The notes: generated by a model from the letters alone, not told the origin. Shown: positions 1 through 5,620, numbered from the stretch's first letter. The stretch is DNA of 5,620 bases from Desulfobacterales bacterium (GCA_022361535.1 JAKSAU010000149.1:1-5620), one strand, 5' to 3'. Made by a program: numbers and translations.

Positions 1-1246
1 GCATTTGACTATTCGTTCATTTCAAAAGGACCTGGAAGTAAAAGTAGACGAGCGGACACAAGATTTAAGCAACGCACTTCAGCAGATCGACGATATTATA
101 ATGTCCATGCCGTCTGTGGTAATCAGCCTGGATGAAAAAGGACTGGTAAAACATTGGAACCCTGCAGCTGAGTTACGAACTGGGATTTCTCGTTTACAAG
201 CTGTTGGCCACTCGATTGATACCCTTTTAAGGCACCCAGTCATTACAACAGCCCGCATTAATGCTGTACGGGAGACAGGAAAGACGCTCCGGAAACACAG
301 GGTCGCTGTTCAAGGAGATGAATTAGGGTATGAGGACGTTACAATTTATGCCCTGTCAAATAATCAGGGAGTAGCCATTTATATTGAAGATGTGGCAGAA
401 AAAGTTCGATTTGAAGAGATGATGATTCAGTCGGAAAAAATGATGTCTTTAGGCGGGTTGGCCGCAGGTATTGCGCACGAACTTAACAATCCACTGGCTG
501 GTATGACTCAGACAGCAGAATTTTTGGAAAAAATTCTTTTGGAAGATCTGGACCCGGGAAATGGTAATGCTGTTAAAAATAGGTGGAACACCAGAGATAT
601 CAAGCGTTTTATGCAGGCAAACAAGATTCCACGGCTTTTGTCTAACATAAGAACGTCCGGTCACAGGGCTGCCCAGATTGTTAATAATATGCTTTCTTTT
701 TCCAGGGTGTCGGATTCCCGGCTTGTCAACTGTCGTATTGAACGAATTTTGGATGAAACCCTCGATCTTGCATGCTGCACCCATCATCCTGTCAAAGAAT
801 ATAATATTGGCTCTATAAAAATTATAAAGGATTACGATGAGGAATTGCCCAAAGTTCCTTGTGACCCGGTTATGCTGCAGCAGGTTTTTTTAAACATTGT
901 CCAAAACGGCATCTATTCGATAAATACAAATGGGAACAAGCAAGAAGACGTTGTCGGTCCGATACTTAAAATATCGGTAGCACTTACAAGTGATAAGGAA
1001 AATATTGAGATCGTTATTGCTGACAGCGGCCCGGGAATACCAATGGATCTTCAAAAAAAGATTTTTGATCCGTTTTTTACCACCAAACCAACAGGAGTGG
1101 GAACAGGTTTGGGGTTGAGCATTGCCTACTTTATAGTTACCCGGACCCACAATGGAATCCTTGAGGTAAAGTCTGACCCCGGAAAGAATACTCAATTTAT
1201 AATTAAATTGCCGGTCATTGAAAGAGAAAAACCAGAAACTATGTAA
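1..1246 (+). CDS. PAS-domain sensor histidine kinase, 5'-partial
   Basis: Membrane-type two-component sensor kinase, C-terminal part; the frame is open to the left edge, so the true start and any sensor or transmembrane part lie outside. Residue numbers count from the TTG at base 5. Residues 8-30 resemble the coiled coil that usually follows a HAMP or membrane segment (ERTQDL). Residues about 31-135 look like a PAS domain (MPSVVISLD, HWNPAAE). The HisKA H-box GIAHELNNPLAG carries phospho-acceptor His158. The ATPase domain follows: N-box around N297/N301, G1 DSGPGIP (340-346), F-box FDPFFTTKP and G2 GVGTGLGLSI (364-373). All catalytic motifs look intact. No receiver domain follows, so it should phosphorylate a separate response regulator, not seen here. 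The H-box to FSR distance is about 74 residues, longer than the usual 50 or so. The signal sensed cannot be told. It converges with udk. Confidence 0.93.
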   Translation, partial: HLTIRSFQKDLEVKVDERTQDLSNALQQIDDIIMSMPSVVISLDEKGLVKHWNPAAELRTGISRLQAVGHSIDTLLRHPVITTARINAVRETGKTLRKHRVAVQGDELGYEDVTIYALSNNQGVAIYIEDVAEKVRFEEMMIQSEKMMSLGGLAAGIAHELNNPLAGMTQTAEFLEKILLEDLDPGNGNAVKNRWNTRDIKRFMQANKIPRLLSNIRTSGHRAAQIVNNMLSFSRVSDSRLVNCRIERILDETLDLACCTHHPVKEYNIGSIKIIKDYDEELPKVPCDPVMLQQVFLNIVQNGIYSINTNGNKQEDVVGPILKISVALTSDKENIEIVIADSGPGIPMDLQKKIFDPFFTTKPTGVGTGLGLSIAYFIVTRTHNGILEVKSDPGKNTQFIIKLPVIEREKPETM

Positions 1247-1282
1247 ATCACATATAGTGGAATTTTAAAGTCTTTATGAGTG

Positions 1283-1915
1283 TTAAAAAAAAGTTTGTCG
1301 AATTTCTTTCACCAGATACAAAAAGTCGGTTTCATTAAAATAATTGTTAGAGATAACTATATCTGCATACTGTTTTGACGGTTCCACAAACATGTCATGC
1401 ATGGGCTTTACCGTTTGAAGATATTGGTTTTTAACTGTTTTACGGGTTCTGCCCCGTGTTTTTATGTCCCTCTCCATTCTTCGGGTAAAACGGATATCAG
1501 GCTCTGTATCTACATATATTTTTAAGTCAATCAACTGTCTGAGGGGCTTATGTGTGAAAATCAAAATTCCGTCGATGATGATCAGTTGGGCCGGTTGAAT
1601 ACTAATGGGTTCAGGTTTTCTAAGATGAGTGTTGAAATCGTATTGGGGGGCTTGGATTGGGTGACCTGCTGAAAGCTTTTCTACATGGGCAGCCAAAAGA
1701 TCTGTTTCAAGGGCGTTGGGATGGTCGTAATTAATTGTATCCCGTTCCAAAGACGAAAGATGAGGATTGTGCTTGTAGTACCAGTCGTGCTGGAGGCACA
1801 CCACATCACAATTTTTCATGTGATGTTTGATTTTATCTATAATAAAGGTCTTACCGGCACCTGATCCGCCTGCAATCCCAATGACATATGGTTTCTTTTG
1901 GGTCAATATGGGCAT
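1283..1915 (-). CDS. udk: Uridine kinase (uridine/cytidine monophosphokinase)
   Basis: Cytosolic enzyme of pyrimidine salvage that phosphorylates uridine and usually cytidine to UMP/CMP with a nucleoside triphosphate donor. At 210 residues it has the normal family length. Visible motifs: Walker A GGSGAGKT (16-23); the substrate-side segment HDWYYK (43-48) with Asp44; NYDHPNALETDLL (62-74); the strand IIIDGILIF (112-120); the lid FTRRMERDIKTRGRT (143-157); and VEPSKQYADIVI (177-188). Two differences from the E. coli type are an Asp where EGIL is usual (Asp115) and an asparagine-rich C-terminal loop (SNNYFNET) where a PxGG-like loop is usual. The ATG at 1915 is the only sensible start, because a TAG stop lies ten codons upstream and Walker A is near the N-terminus. 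Its ribosome site is poor: AAGG sits only 3 bases away, and a better AGGAG is 24 bases away. It is transcribed alone, divergent from 2354. Confidence 0.93.
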   Translation of the reverse strand: MPILTQKKPYVIGIAGGSGAGKTFIIDKIKHHMKNCDVVCLQHDWYYKHNPHLSSLERDTINYDHPNALETDLLAAHVEKLSAGHPIQAPQYDFNTHLRKPEPISIQPAQLIIIDGILIFTHKPLRQLIDLKIYVDTEPDIRFTRRMERDIKTRGRTRKTVKNQYLQTVKPMHDMFVEPSKQYADIVISNNYFNETDFLYLVKEIRQTFF

Positions 1916-1956
1916 TTGCCTTGTTTGTTTGGGTGCGATCTCCTAATGCTTAATTT

Positions 1957-1986
1957 ATCATACATTTTTCGTCTTTTCGTGATCAA
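1957..1986 (-). promoter_or_regulatory. udk: Candidate sigma70 promoter of udk
   Basis: On the minus strand TTGATC (-35, 1986-1981, 4 of 6 matches to TTGACA) is followed after 18 bases by TATGAT (-10, 1962-1957, 5 of 6 matches). Transcription would begin near 1950 and leave a leader of about 35 bases before the udk ATG. The match was found by eye in AT-rich DNA, where chance hits are common. Confidence 0.35.
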
Positions 1987-1996
1987 TTTTTATCAC
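1979..1996. repeat. Inverted repeat overlapping the udk -35
   Basis: GTGAT (1979-1983) and ATCAC (1992-1996) form a 5-base inverted repeat around an 8-base spacer. It overlaps the candidate -35 of udk, a place where a repressor could act. The spacing does not fit the CRP or FNR consensus, and the arms are short, so it could be chance. Confidence 0.22.
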
Positions 1997-2109
1997 CATA
2001 CCACTCTTTTATACATGATGCACAAAAAACGTGTGAGAAAAGAATGTCAGAAAGACCGTCAATATAATATTCAACCCGGTTCTAAGATCCTTCATTCTCT
2101 TTTGTTCTT

Positions 2110-2200
2110 GAGTATTGCAACAAATAGGCAGCAACCAGCTCAAACCGTAGGTTTTCACTTAAATTTTTCTCAAGCTGTCTATTGGCTGACTGCAACACTT
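2110..2200. repeat. Long imperfect hairpin / inverted repeat, possible structured RNA
   Basis: Outer arms 2110-2119 and 2191-2200 pair at 9 of 10 positions (one G-U, one A-C mismatch). After an asymmetric internal loop (3 bases on the left, 7 on the right), inner arms 2123-2132 (AATAGGCAGC) and 2174-2183 (GCTGTCTATT) pair at all 10 positions, with one G-U. The 41-base apical part contains a small AAACC-GTA-GGTTT hairpin (2142-2154). A run of T follows at 2217-2223, about 16 bases after the stem, too far for a classic terminator. It could be a small RNA, an mRNA leader element or the remnant of a small inverted-repeat element. The pairing is seen directly; a function is not shown. Confidence 0.4.
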
Positions 2201-2231
2201 TTGTGCATTGGTGAACTTTTTTTAATTTTAT

Positions 2232-2260
2232 ATGGCAATTTAAAAATTACGATTTATACT
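2232..2260 (+). promoter_or_regulatory. Candidate sigma70 promoter for the 2354-4334 pair
   Basis: ATGGCA (2232-2237, 4 of 6 to the -35 consensus), a 17-base spacer and TATACT (2255-2260, 5 of 6 to the -10). Transcription would start near 2267, about 87 bases before the ATG at 2354. A perfect TATAAT at 2285-2290 is an alternative -10, but no recognisable -35 lies at the proper distance from it. No sigma54-type GG-N10-GC element was found. Confidence 0.3.
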
Positions 2261-2353
2261 CTAAATATATCTTCACTGCTAAACTATAATAATGAAATAA
2301 ATAATTAGATCAATTGAGTACCGTTAATTCGCCTTAATGAAAATGGAGAATGG

Positions 2354-3220
2354 ATGAGGGATCTAAAGCTCCTGGTAATGGTTCTATGCCTTACATTGAT
2401 GCTGCCGGCTTTGGCAGTGGCAAAGGGTCGGATTATGTGGATGACAACCCACTGGCCCCCATTAATGGAACTGAGCGGCAAAAATAACCAAGTGATCGGC
2501 GGACAGTATGGCAACCAGTTGAAATTGCTTCAACAGCATCTTTCCAAATACGATCATGTTAACATGAGCATGACGTGGAATCGGTTCTGGCATTTTGTGA
2601 AAAAAGGGGAAAGAAAATGCAACTGTATGGCTTATAAAAATGACGAGCGAAAAGAGTTTGCCCAGTTTTCCATTCCCATCAGCTTTATACTGCCTAACCA
2701 CATAGTGATGAGAAAAGAAACTATAAAACAATTAGGTAACCCCTTATCTCTTTCCTTAATTGATATGATGTTGGATGTACGGTTCAGAGGTCTGCTCATA
2801 AAAAACCGGTCATATTCTTTTGACGTCGACCGGATACTTGCCCGGTATGAAAAAGAATCAAACATTGACCGGGAGATCATTGATGAGCAGACTTATATAA
2901 AAATGCTTGCCATGAAACGAATGGACTATATATTAGAATACCCTTTTGTGGTAAACGATACGGTTAAAAAGAACCTGCCTGAACTCGAAGGGGTTTTCGG
3001 GTATGTTCCCATAACTGAAATTGCACCGTTTTACTACGTGTATGTGGCTTGCCCTAAAAATGAATGGGGAAAGTCTGTAATCAAAGACATTAATATGGCT
3101 TTAAGAAAACTCAGGCCAACCCCTGAATTTAAAAATGAAATGAGCAGGATGTTTACTGGAGAAGAATTGGAAATGGTGATGAAACTCTACGATGGTCATC
3201 TGCTTAAAATAACAGACTAA
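2354..3220 (+). CDS. Periplasmic substrate-binding-like protein, TIGR02285 type
   Basis: Exported protein with the fold of the SBP_bac_3-like solute-binding proteins; its ligand is unknown. A signal peptide is clear: charged MRDLK, a hydrophobic core at 6-20, and a signal peptidase I site after ALAVA (cleavage after Ala23). The mature part opens with strand WMTTHWPPLMEL (29-40), then a helix GGQYGNQLKLLQQHL (49-63), a segment with C89, C91 and two Arg/Lys-rich turns (NDERKEF), and SFILPNHIVMRKE (110-122), which is the pattern I associate with TIGR02285. At 288 residues it is of usual single-domain length. The start is well supported: GGAG lies 5 bases before the ATG, and an in-frame TGA sits at 2339. 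No ABC permease or ATPase gene is adjacent, so it may act as a sensor or orphan binder and not as part of a transporter. It ends TAA-TGA and is followed after 34 bases by the glycosyltransferase gene, probably in one operon. Confidence 0.8.
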   Translation: MRDLKLLVMVLCLTLMLPALAVAKGRIMWMTTHWPPLMELSGKNNQVIGGQYGNQLKLLQQHLSKYDHVNMSMTWNRFWHFVKKGERKCNCMAYKNDERKEFAQFSIPISFILPNHIVMRKETIKQLGNPLSLSLIDMMLDVRFRGLLIKNRSYSFDVDRILARYEKESNIDREIIDEQTYIKMLAMKRMDYILEYPFVVNDTVKKNLPELEGVFGYVPITEIAPFYYVYVACPKNEWGKSVIKDINMALRKLRPTPEFKNEMSRMFTGEELEMVMKLYDGHLLKITD

Positions 3221-3254
3221 TGATAACCTGTCCCTGATCAATTAAGGCATTGTA

Positions 3255-4334
3255 TTGAAAATACTATTTCTTGAACCGTTTTACGGTGGTTCCCACAAAC
3301 ATGTAGCAGATAGTTTTGCTGCTCACTCATCCCATGAAATTGATATCCTTTCACTGCCGCCGCGCTTCTGGAAATGGCGGATGCGCGGTGCAGCCCTTGA
3401 GTTTATCCGTAAAATAGACAAGATCGCTTATTATGACCTGATTTTTGCAACAGACATGATGGATCTGACTGATTTTAAGGGGTTGGCAGGCAAGGATTGC
3501 CCTCCTATTTATTTGTATTTTCATGAGAACCAACTTTCATATCCATTGGGGCCTCATGAAAAAAGAGATTTTCATTTGGGATTTACCAATATCATTTCTG
3601 CCTTGGCTGCTGACCGGGTTTTTTTCAATTCACATTTTCACAGAGACGATTTTTTTAAAGCAGCCCGTACCCTTATAAAACAAATGCCTGATTTCAGACC
3701 CACCTGGATGATTGAGGAAATACAAGACAAAACGCAAATACTTTACCCGGGATTTGATTTTAACGGTGACCCAGGGACTTTAAAAGAGAGCGGTCTTGAT
3801 CGTCCACTGATTATTTGGAACCACAGGTGGGAATATGATAAAAATCCGGCTGAATTTTTTAATGTGCTCCGTGCCGTTAAAGAAAAAGGTATCTTGTTTT
3901 ACCTGGCTGTAATGGGAGAACAATACGAGATTATTCCCGATGAGTTTGAACAGGCTAAAATCGATTTCAAAGACGAGTTGCTGGTTTATGGCTATCTTTC
4001 TTCGTCTGACGAATACAGGCAATGGCTGTCAAAAGGTACGGTCGTCGTCAGTACGGCCATCCAGGAGAATTTCGGGATTGCAGTTATGGAAGCCATTGCC
4101 TCAGGATGTTTTCCCCTGCTGCCGGATCGTCTCTCATACCCGGAATTGATACCCGGCGAATTCAAAGAGAAGGTAATCTATTCTGATGAGGCTCAACTGG
4201 TTGAAAAACTTGAACAAGTTCTCACCCATCCGGAAAAAATTGTATCGGACCGTTTGGACTTGTCTGTTCACGCTGCTGGATTTTCATGGAAAACCCTAGT
4301 AAAACAGTGGGATACAGCATTAGAAGTTTTTTGA
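3255..4334 (+). CDS. tRNA-queuosine mannosyltransferase-like glycosyltransferase (DUF3524/GTDC1 family)
   Basis: Cytosolic GT-B glycosyltransferase homologous to animal QTMAN, which adds mannose from GDP-mannose to queuosine at position 34 of tRNA-Asp; for this protein that activity is inferred from homology. The N-terminal QTMAN/DUF3524 domain (about 1-165) has LEPFYGGSH (6-14), RFWKWRMRGAA (37-47), YFHENQLSYP (88-97), RDFHLGFTN (104-112) and ADRVFFNS (119-126). The C-terminal GT4-like domain has WNHRWEYDKNP (188-198), VYGYLSSSDEY (244-254) and the EX7E pair Glu271/Glu279 in ENFGIAVMEAIASG. Length, 359 residues, is normal for the family and nothing is missing. The start is TTG at 3255: AAGG lies 7 bases upstream, a TAA in frame at 3243 excludes an earlier ATG, and the MKILFLEPF beginning fits family N-termini. 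It lies 34 bases after the periplasmic-protein gene and is followed by a strong terminator. Bacterial members may use another sugar or another queuosine-like acceptor. Confidence 0.88.
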   Translation: MKILFLEPFYGGSHKHVADSFAAHSSHEIDILSLPPRFWKWRMRGAALEFIRKIDKIAYYDLIFATDMMDLTDFKGLAGKDCPPIYLYFHENQLSYPLGPHEKRDFHLGFTNIISALAADRVFFNSHFHRDDFFKAARTLIKQMPDFRPTWMIEEIQDKTQILYPGFDFNGDPGTLKESGLDRPLIIWNHRWEYDKNPAEFFNVLRAVKEKGILFYLAVMGEQYEIIPDEFEQAKIDFKDELLVYGYLSSSDEYRQWLSKGTVVVSTAIQENFGIAVMEAIASGCFPLLPDRLSYPELIPGEFKEKVIYSDEAQLVEKLEQVLTHPEKIVSDRLDLSVHAAGFSWKTLVKQWDTALEVF

Positions 4335-4374
4335 AACTTTTCTTGACGAATCTGCGTTTTATCTTTAGAGTGAA

Positions 4375-4417
4375 GTTTTCCTCGGAGAAAACTGTCCGGG
4401 GAGAGCAGGATTTTTTT
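4375..4417 (+). terminator. Rho-independent terminator of the 2354-4334 pair
   Basis: A 12-pair stem (4375-4386 with 4395-4406, nine Watson-Crick and three G-T/G-U pairs) encloses an 8-base loop (GAAAACTG). Four bases later comes a run of seven T (4411-4417). It lies 40 bases after the stop of the glycosyltransferase gene, in the right orientation to end that transcript. Confidence 0.7.
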
Positions 4418-4479
4418 AGTGAGCAGTACGCAGGGTCGACGTCATCTATAAAAAATCAACAACCTATAAACTGTTATAG

Positions 4480-4497
4480 CGGAATTTAAAAATTCCG
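4480..4497. repeat. Perfect 18-base palindrome, candidate operator
   Basis: CGGAATTT-AA-AAATTCCG is an 8-base perfect inverted repeat around two bases. It is followed by only three T, so it is unlikely to be a terminator. It lies about 73 bases before the ATG at 4570 and overlaps the -35 of the best promoter candidate for the Hdr-like gene, which suggests a binding site for a dimeric regulator. No regulator gene is seen here. Confidence 0.4.
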
Positions 4498-4513
4498 TTT
4501 GAGAATAGATAAT
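4485..4513 (+). promoter_or_regulatory. Candidate promoter of the Hdr-like gene
   Basis: TTTAAA (4485-4490, 4 of 6) is separated by 17 bases from GATAAT (4508-4513, 5 of 6). It lies after the terminator of the preceding operon and inside the only gap before the gene at 4570. Transcription would begin near 4520, giving a leader of about 50 bases. The match is weak, but its position and its overlap with the palindrome fit. Confidence 0.3.
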
Positions 4514-4514
4514 C

Positions 4515-4560
4515 GGTTGGCTGTGAATTCAGCCGGCTCGGATTTGTATTTTTTATTTTT
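4515..4560 (+). terminator. Hairpin with T-rich tail, possible second terminator or leader attenuator
   Basis: GGTTGGCTG (4515-4523) pairs with CAGCCGGCT (4530-4538) over nine positions (six Watson-Crick, three G-T) around the loop TGAATT. A T-rich stretch with two runs, TTTTTTATTTTT, fills 4549-4560, about ten bases after the stem. It is only about ten bases before the ATG at 4570. Because a strong terminator already exists at 4375, this one may act on readthrough or as a leader element of the Hdr-like gene. The gap between stem and T-run weakens the terminator reading. Confidence 0.38.
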
Positions 4561-4569
4561 GGATTATAT

Positions 4570-5620
4570 ATGCAGCTTTCACAACAGCAGATTGATTATT
4601 GTATGGAGTGCGGGGTCTGTACCGGGTCATGCCCGGTTGCCATGGAGATGGAAGGATTCTCTCCACGGCAGATGATCAAAAGGGCCATGGCTGACCCGGA
4701 CGGCGAGATTCTGATGAGCCAGGATCTATGGGCCTGCCTCTCTTGTTCAAGATGTTCTGACCGGTGTCCGGTGGAAATTGATTTCCCCGTGTTTATCCGG
4801 GAGTTCAGGAACAAGGCAAGGAAAAAAGGAAACCTGCCGAAACTAAGTCATCACGGCATGTTCCAGACCATGACCCAGATCCAGAAGGCACAAATTATCA
4901 ACGGCAGTCAGGCCAGCGGTAAAAAGCGGGTGGCCTGGGCGAAAGAAGCAGGGAAAATAAAAGATACCGGTGATTATTTTTATTTTTCAGGTTGTATCGC
5001 CCAGTATGATGTGGCCTTTAAATACCTGGATCTTGAGATGATCCAAACGGCAAAAAATAACCTTCGCCTGCTCAATAAACTGGGCATTGAACCGGTTGTT
5101 TCCGAGGCAGAATGCTGTTGTGGTCACGATGCCCACTGGAACGGTGATGACGATACTGTAGAGATCTTAGCCAAGCAAAATATAGAAGCGATCCGGGCAT
5201 CAAAAGCCAAAACAGTGATCTTTGGCTGCCCTGAAGGATACTCCATGTTCAAGGAAGTCTATGCCGATCGTTTCGGACCCCTGGAGTTTGAGTTGGTGCA
5301 TATCACAGAATTCCTGGCCCAGGCGCTTACGGATGCAGATCTTTCGTTTAAATCAGAAAACAGTTCAACGGTAACCTTCCAGGATCCATGCCGTCTTGGA
5401 CGCAGGGCCGGGATTTATGAGGCCCCGCGGAACCTGATAAACCAGGTTGACGGGGTTGAACTTGCAGAGATGGAGCACAACCGGGAAAATGCTGTGTGTT
5501 GCGGGACCACCGGATGGATGCAGTGTTCAACCTGCTCCAAGCTCATGCAGATCCAACGGCTTAAGGAAGCTGAAGCTGTCGGTGCCCAGACCATTGTAAC
5601 GGCCTGTCCCAAGTGCCAGA
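4570..5620 (+). CDS. HdrC-HdrB fusion (HdrD-like) iron-sulfur protein, 3'-partial
   Basis: Heterodisulfide-reductase-like electron-transfer protein; 350 codons are visible and the frame is open at the right edge. The N-terminal HdrC-like part has two classic [4Fe-4S] motifs: C11-C14-C17-C21 followed by Pro, and C56-C59-C62-C66 followed by Pro. The HdrB-like part has two CCG domains. The second is complete: C274, C310-C311-Gly, C346-P-K-C349. The first has C142, ECCCG (C182-C184) and C220-P-E-G, where the last cysteine of the CxxC is replaced by Gly223. No signal peptide or membrane segment is visible, so it should be cytosolic. The ATG at 4570 is preceded in frame by a stop at 4510 and by no other usual start, and it must lie before Cys11; the ribosome site is weak (GGA, 6 bases away). 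In sulfate reducers such proteins pass electrons between flavin-based complexes, thiol-disulfide or quinone-linked partners; the real partner lies outside the window. GlcF/LutA-type oxidoreductase subunits are the main alternative. The coding region is more G+C-rich than its neighbours. Confidence 0.88.
   Translation, partial: MQLSQQQIDYCMECGVCTGSCPVAMEMEGFSPRQMIKRAMADPDGEILMSQDLWACLSCSRCSDRCPVEIDFPVFIREFRNKARKKGNLPKLSHHGMFQTMTQIQKAQIINGSQASGKKRVAWAKEAGKIKDTGDYFYFSGCIAQYDVAFKYLDLEMIQTAKNNLRLLNKLGIEPVVSEAECCCGHDAHWNGDDDTVEILAKQNIEAIRASKAKTVIFGCPEGYSMFKEVYADRFGPLEFELVHITEFLAQALTDADLSFKSENSSTVTFQDPCRLGRRAGIYEAPRNLINQVDGVELAEMEHNRENAVCCGTTGWMQCSTCSKLMQIQRLKEAEAVGAQTIVTACPKCQ

Larger units (their letters stand above)
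1916..2353. other. AT-rich divergent intergenic region, no convincing gene
   Basis: This 438-base gap lies between the 5' ends of udk and the gene at 2354. It contains no tRNA, recognisable transposase or supported protein gene. A 136-codon stop-free stretch on the plus strand (1898-2308) has no ribosome binding site before any of its ATGs, overlaps the start of udk and gives a low-complexity translation with no recognisable domain, so it is not called. What can be supported is promoter-like sequence at both ends, a small inverted repeat at 1979-1996 and a long imperfect hairpin at 2110-2200. Confidence 0.6.

Noticed and set aside
1247..1282. Possible bidirectional terminator between the convergent kinase and udk genes
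   Set aside because: The only symmetry is TAAAG-T-CTTTA, which has a one-base centre and cannot form a stable hairpin. No other stem with a T-run was found.
2082..2198. Short minus-strand frame (38 residues from a GTG) with a plausible coiled-coil-like sequence
   Set aside because: No Shine-Dalgarno, non-ATG start and overlap with the long hairpin, which may explain the lack of stops. It could be a gene remnant, but nothing supports it.
1898..2308. 136-codon stop-free frame on the plus strand
   Set aside because: No ribosome binding site before any of its ATGs, overlap with the udk start, AT-driven composition (many Leu, Ile, Asn, Tyr) and no recognisable domain.
1981..3243. The 8-base word GATCAATT at 1981, 2308 and 3236, all in intergenic DNA
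   Set aside because: It is AT-rich and short, its strand and distance to genes vary, and I did not count it systematically. It is not enough for a regulatory motif.
4343..4371. TTGACG-17-TAGAGT promoter-like pair
   Set aside because: It lies directly before the intrinsic terminator, so a transcript from it would end at once. Probably chance, unless it feeds a very short leader RNA.
4286..4489. 67-codon plus-strand frame overlapping the end of the glycosyltransferase
   Set aside because: It runs through the strong terminator at 4375-4417, has no ribosome site and shows no domain.
4596..5612. Minus-strand frames of 60-72 codons opposite the Hdr-like gene
   Set aside because: They are shadows of a plus-strand frame whose cysteine motifs are unmistakable.

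Overview
The window reads as a chromosomal segment of a Gram-negative anaerobe, most likely a sulfate-reducing member of the Desulfobacterota (Desulfobacter-like). This is an inference. It rests on the style of the proteins: a PAS histidine kinase with a long insertion after its H-box, a TIGR02285-type periplasmic protein, and an HdrC/HdrB-like iron-sulfur protein of the kind common in sulfate reducers. Base composition is AT-rich in the intergenic regions, moderate over most genes and visibly richer in G+C from about 4600 onward. No rRNA, tRNA, CRISPR array, insertion sequence or prophage gene was recognised.

Layout. (1) 1-1246 (+): C-terminal part of a PAS sensor histidine kinase, cut by the left edge. 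(2) 1283-1915 (-): uridine kinase (udk), converging on the kinase gene with 36 bases between them. (3) 1916-2353: a 438-base AT-rich gap separating divergent genes. It holds promoter candidates for both sides, a small inverted repeat near the udk -35, and a long imperfect hairpin (2110-2200) that the genes do not explain. (4) 2354-3220 (+): exported periplasmic substrate-binding-like protein (TIGR02285 type). (5) 3255-4334 (+): a bacterial homologue of the tRNA-queuosine mannosyltransferase (QTMAN, DUF3524/GTDC1 family), starting with TTG 34 bases after gene 4 and probably cotranscribed with it. (6) 4375-4417: a convincing intrinsic terminator closing that pair. (7) 4418-4569: a control region with an 18-base perfect palindrome over a possible -35 and a second hairpin followed by a T-rich run. 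(8) 4570-5620 (+): HdrC-HdrB (HdrD-like) fusion protein with two [4Fe-4S] motifs and two CCG domains, cut by the right edge.

The genes do not form one pathway. The udk gene (pyrimidine salvage) and the QTMAN homologue (tRNA modification) are nucleotide or RNA housekeeping functions. The histidine kinase is a signalling protein whose partner and sensor part lie outside. The HdrD-like protein is electron-transfer machinery and probably begins another operon. No clearly undescribed multi-gene system is visible. The most rewarding points are the bacterial queuosine glycosyltransferase homologue and its periplasmic-protein neighbour, the degenerate first CCG site of the Hdr protein, and the structured DNA in the two intergenic regions.
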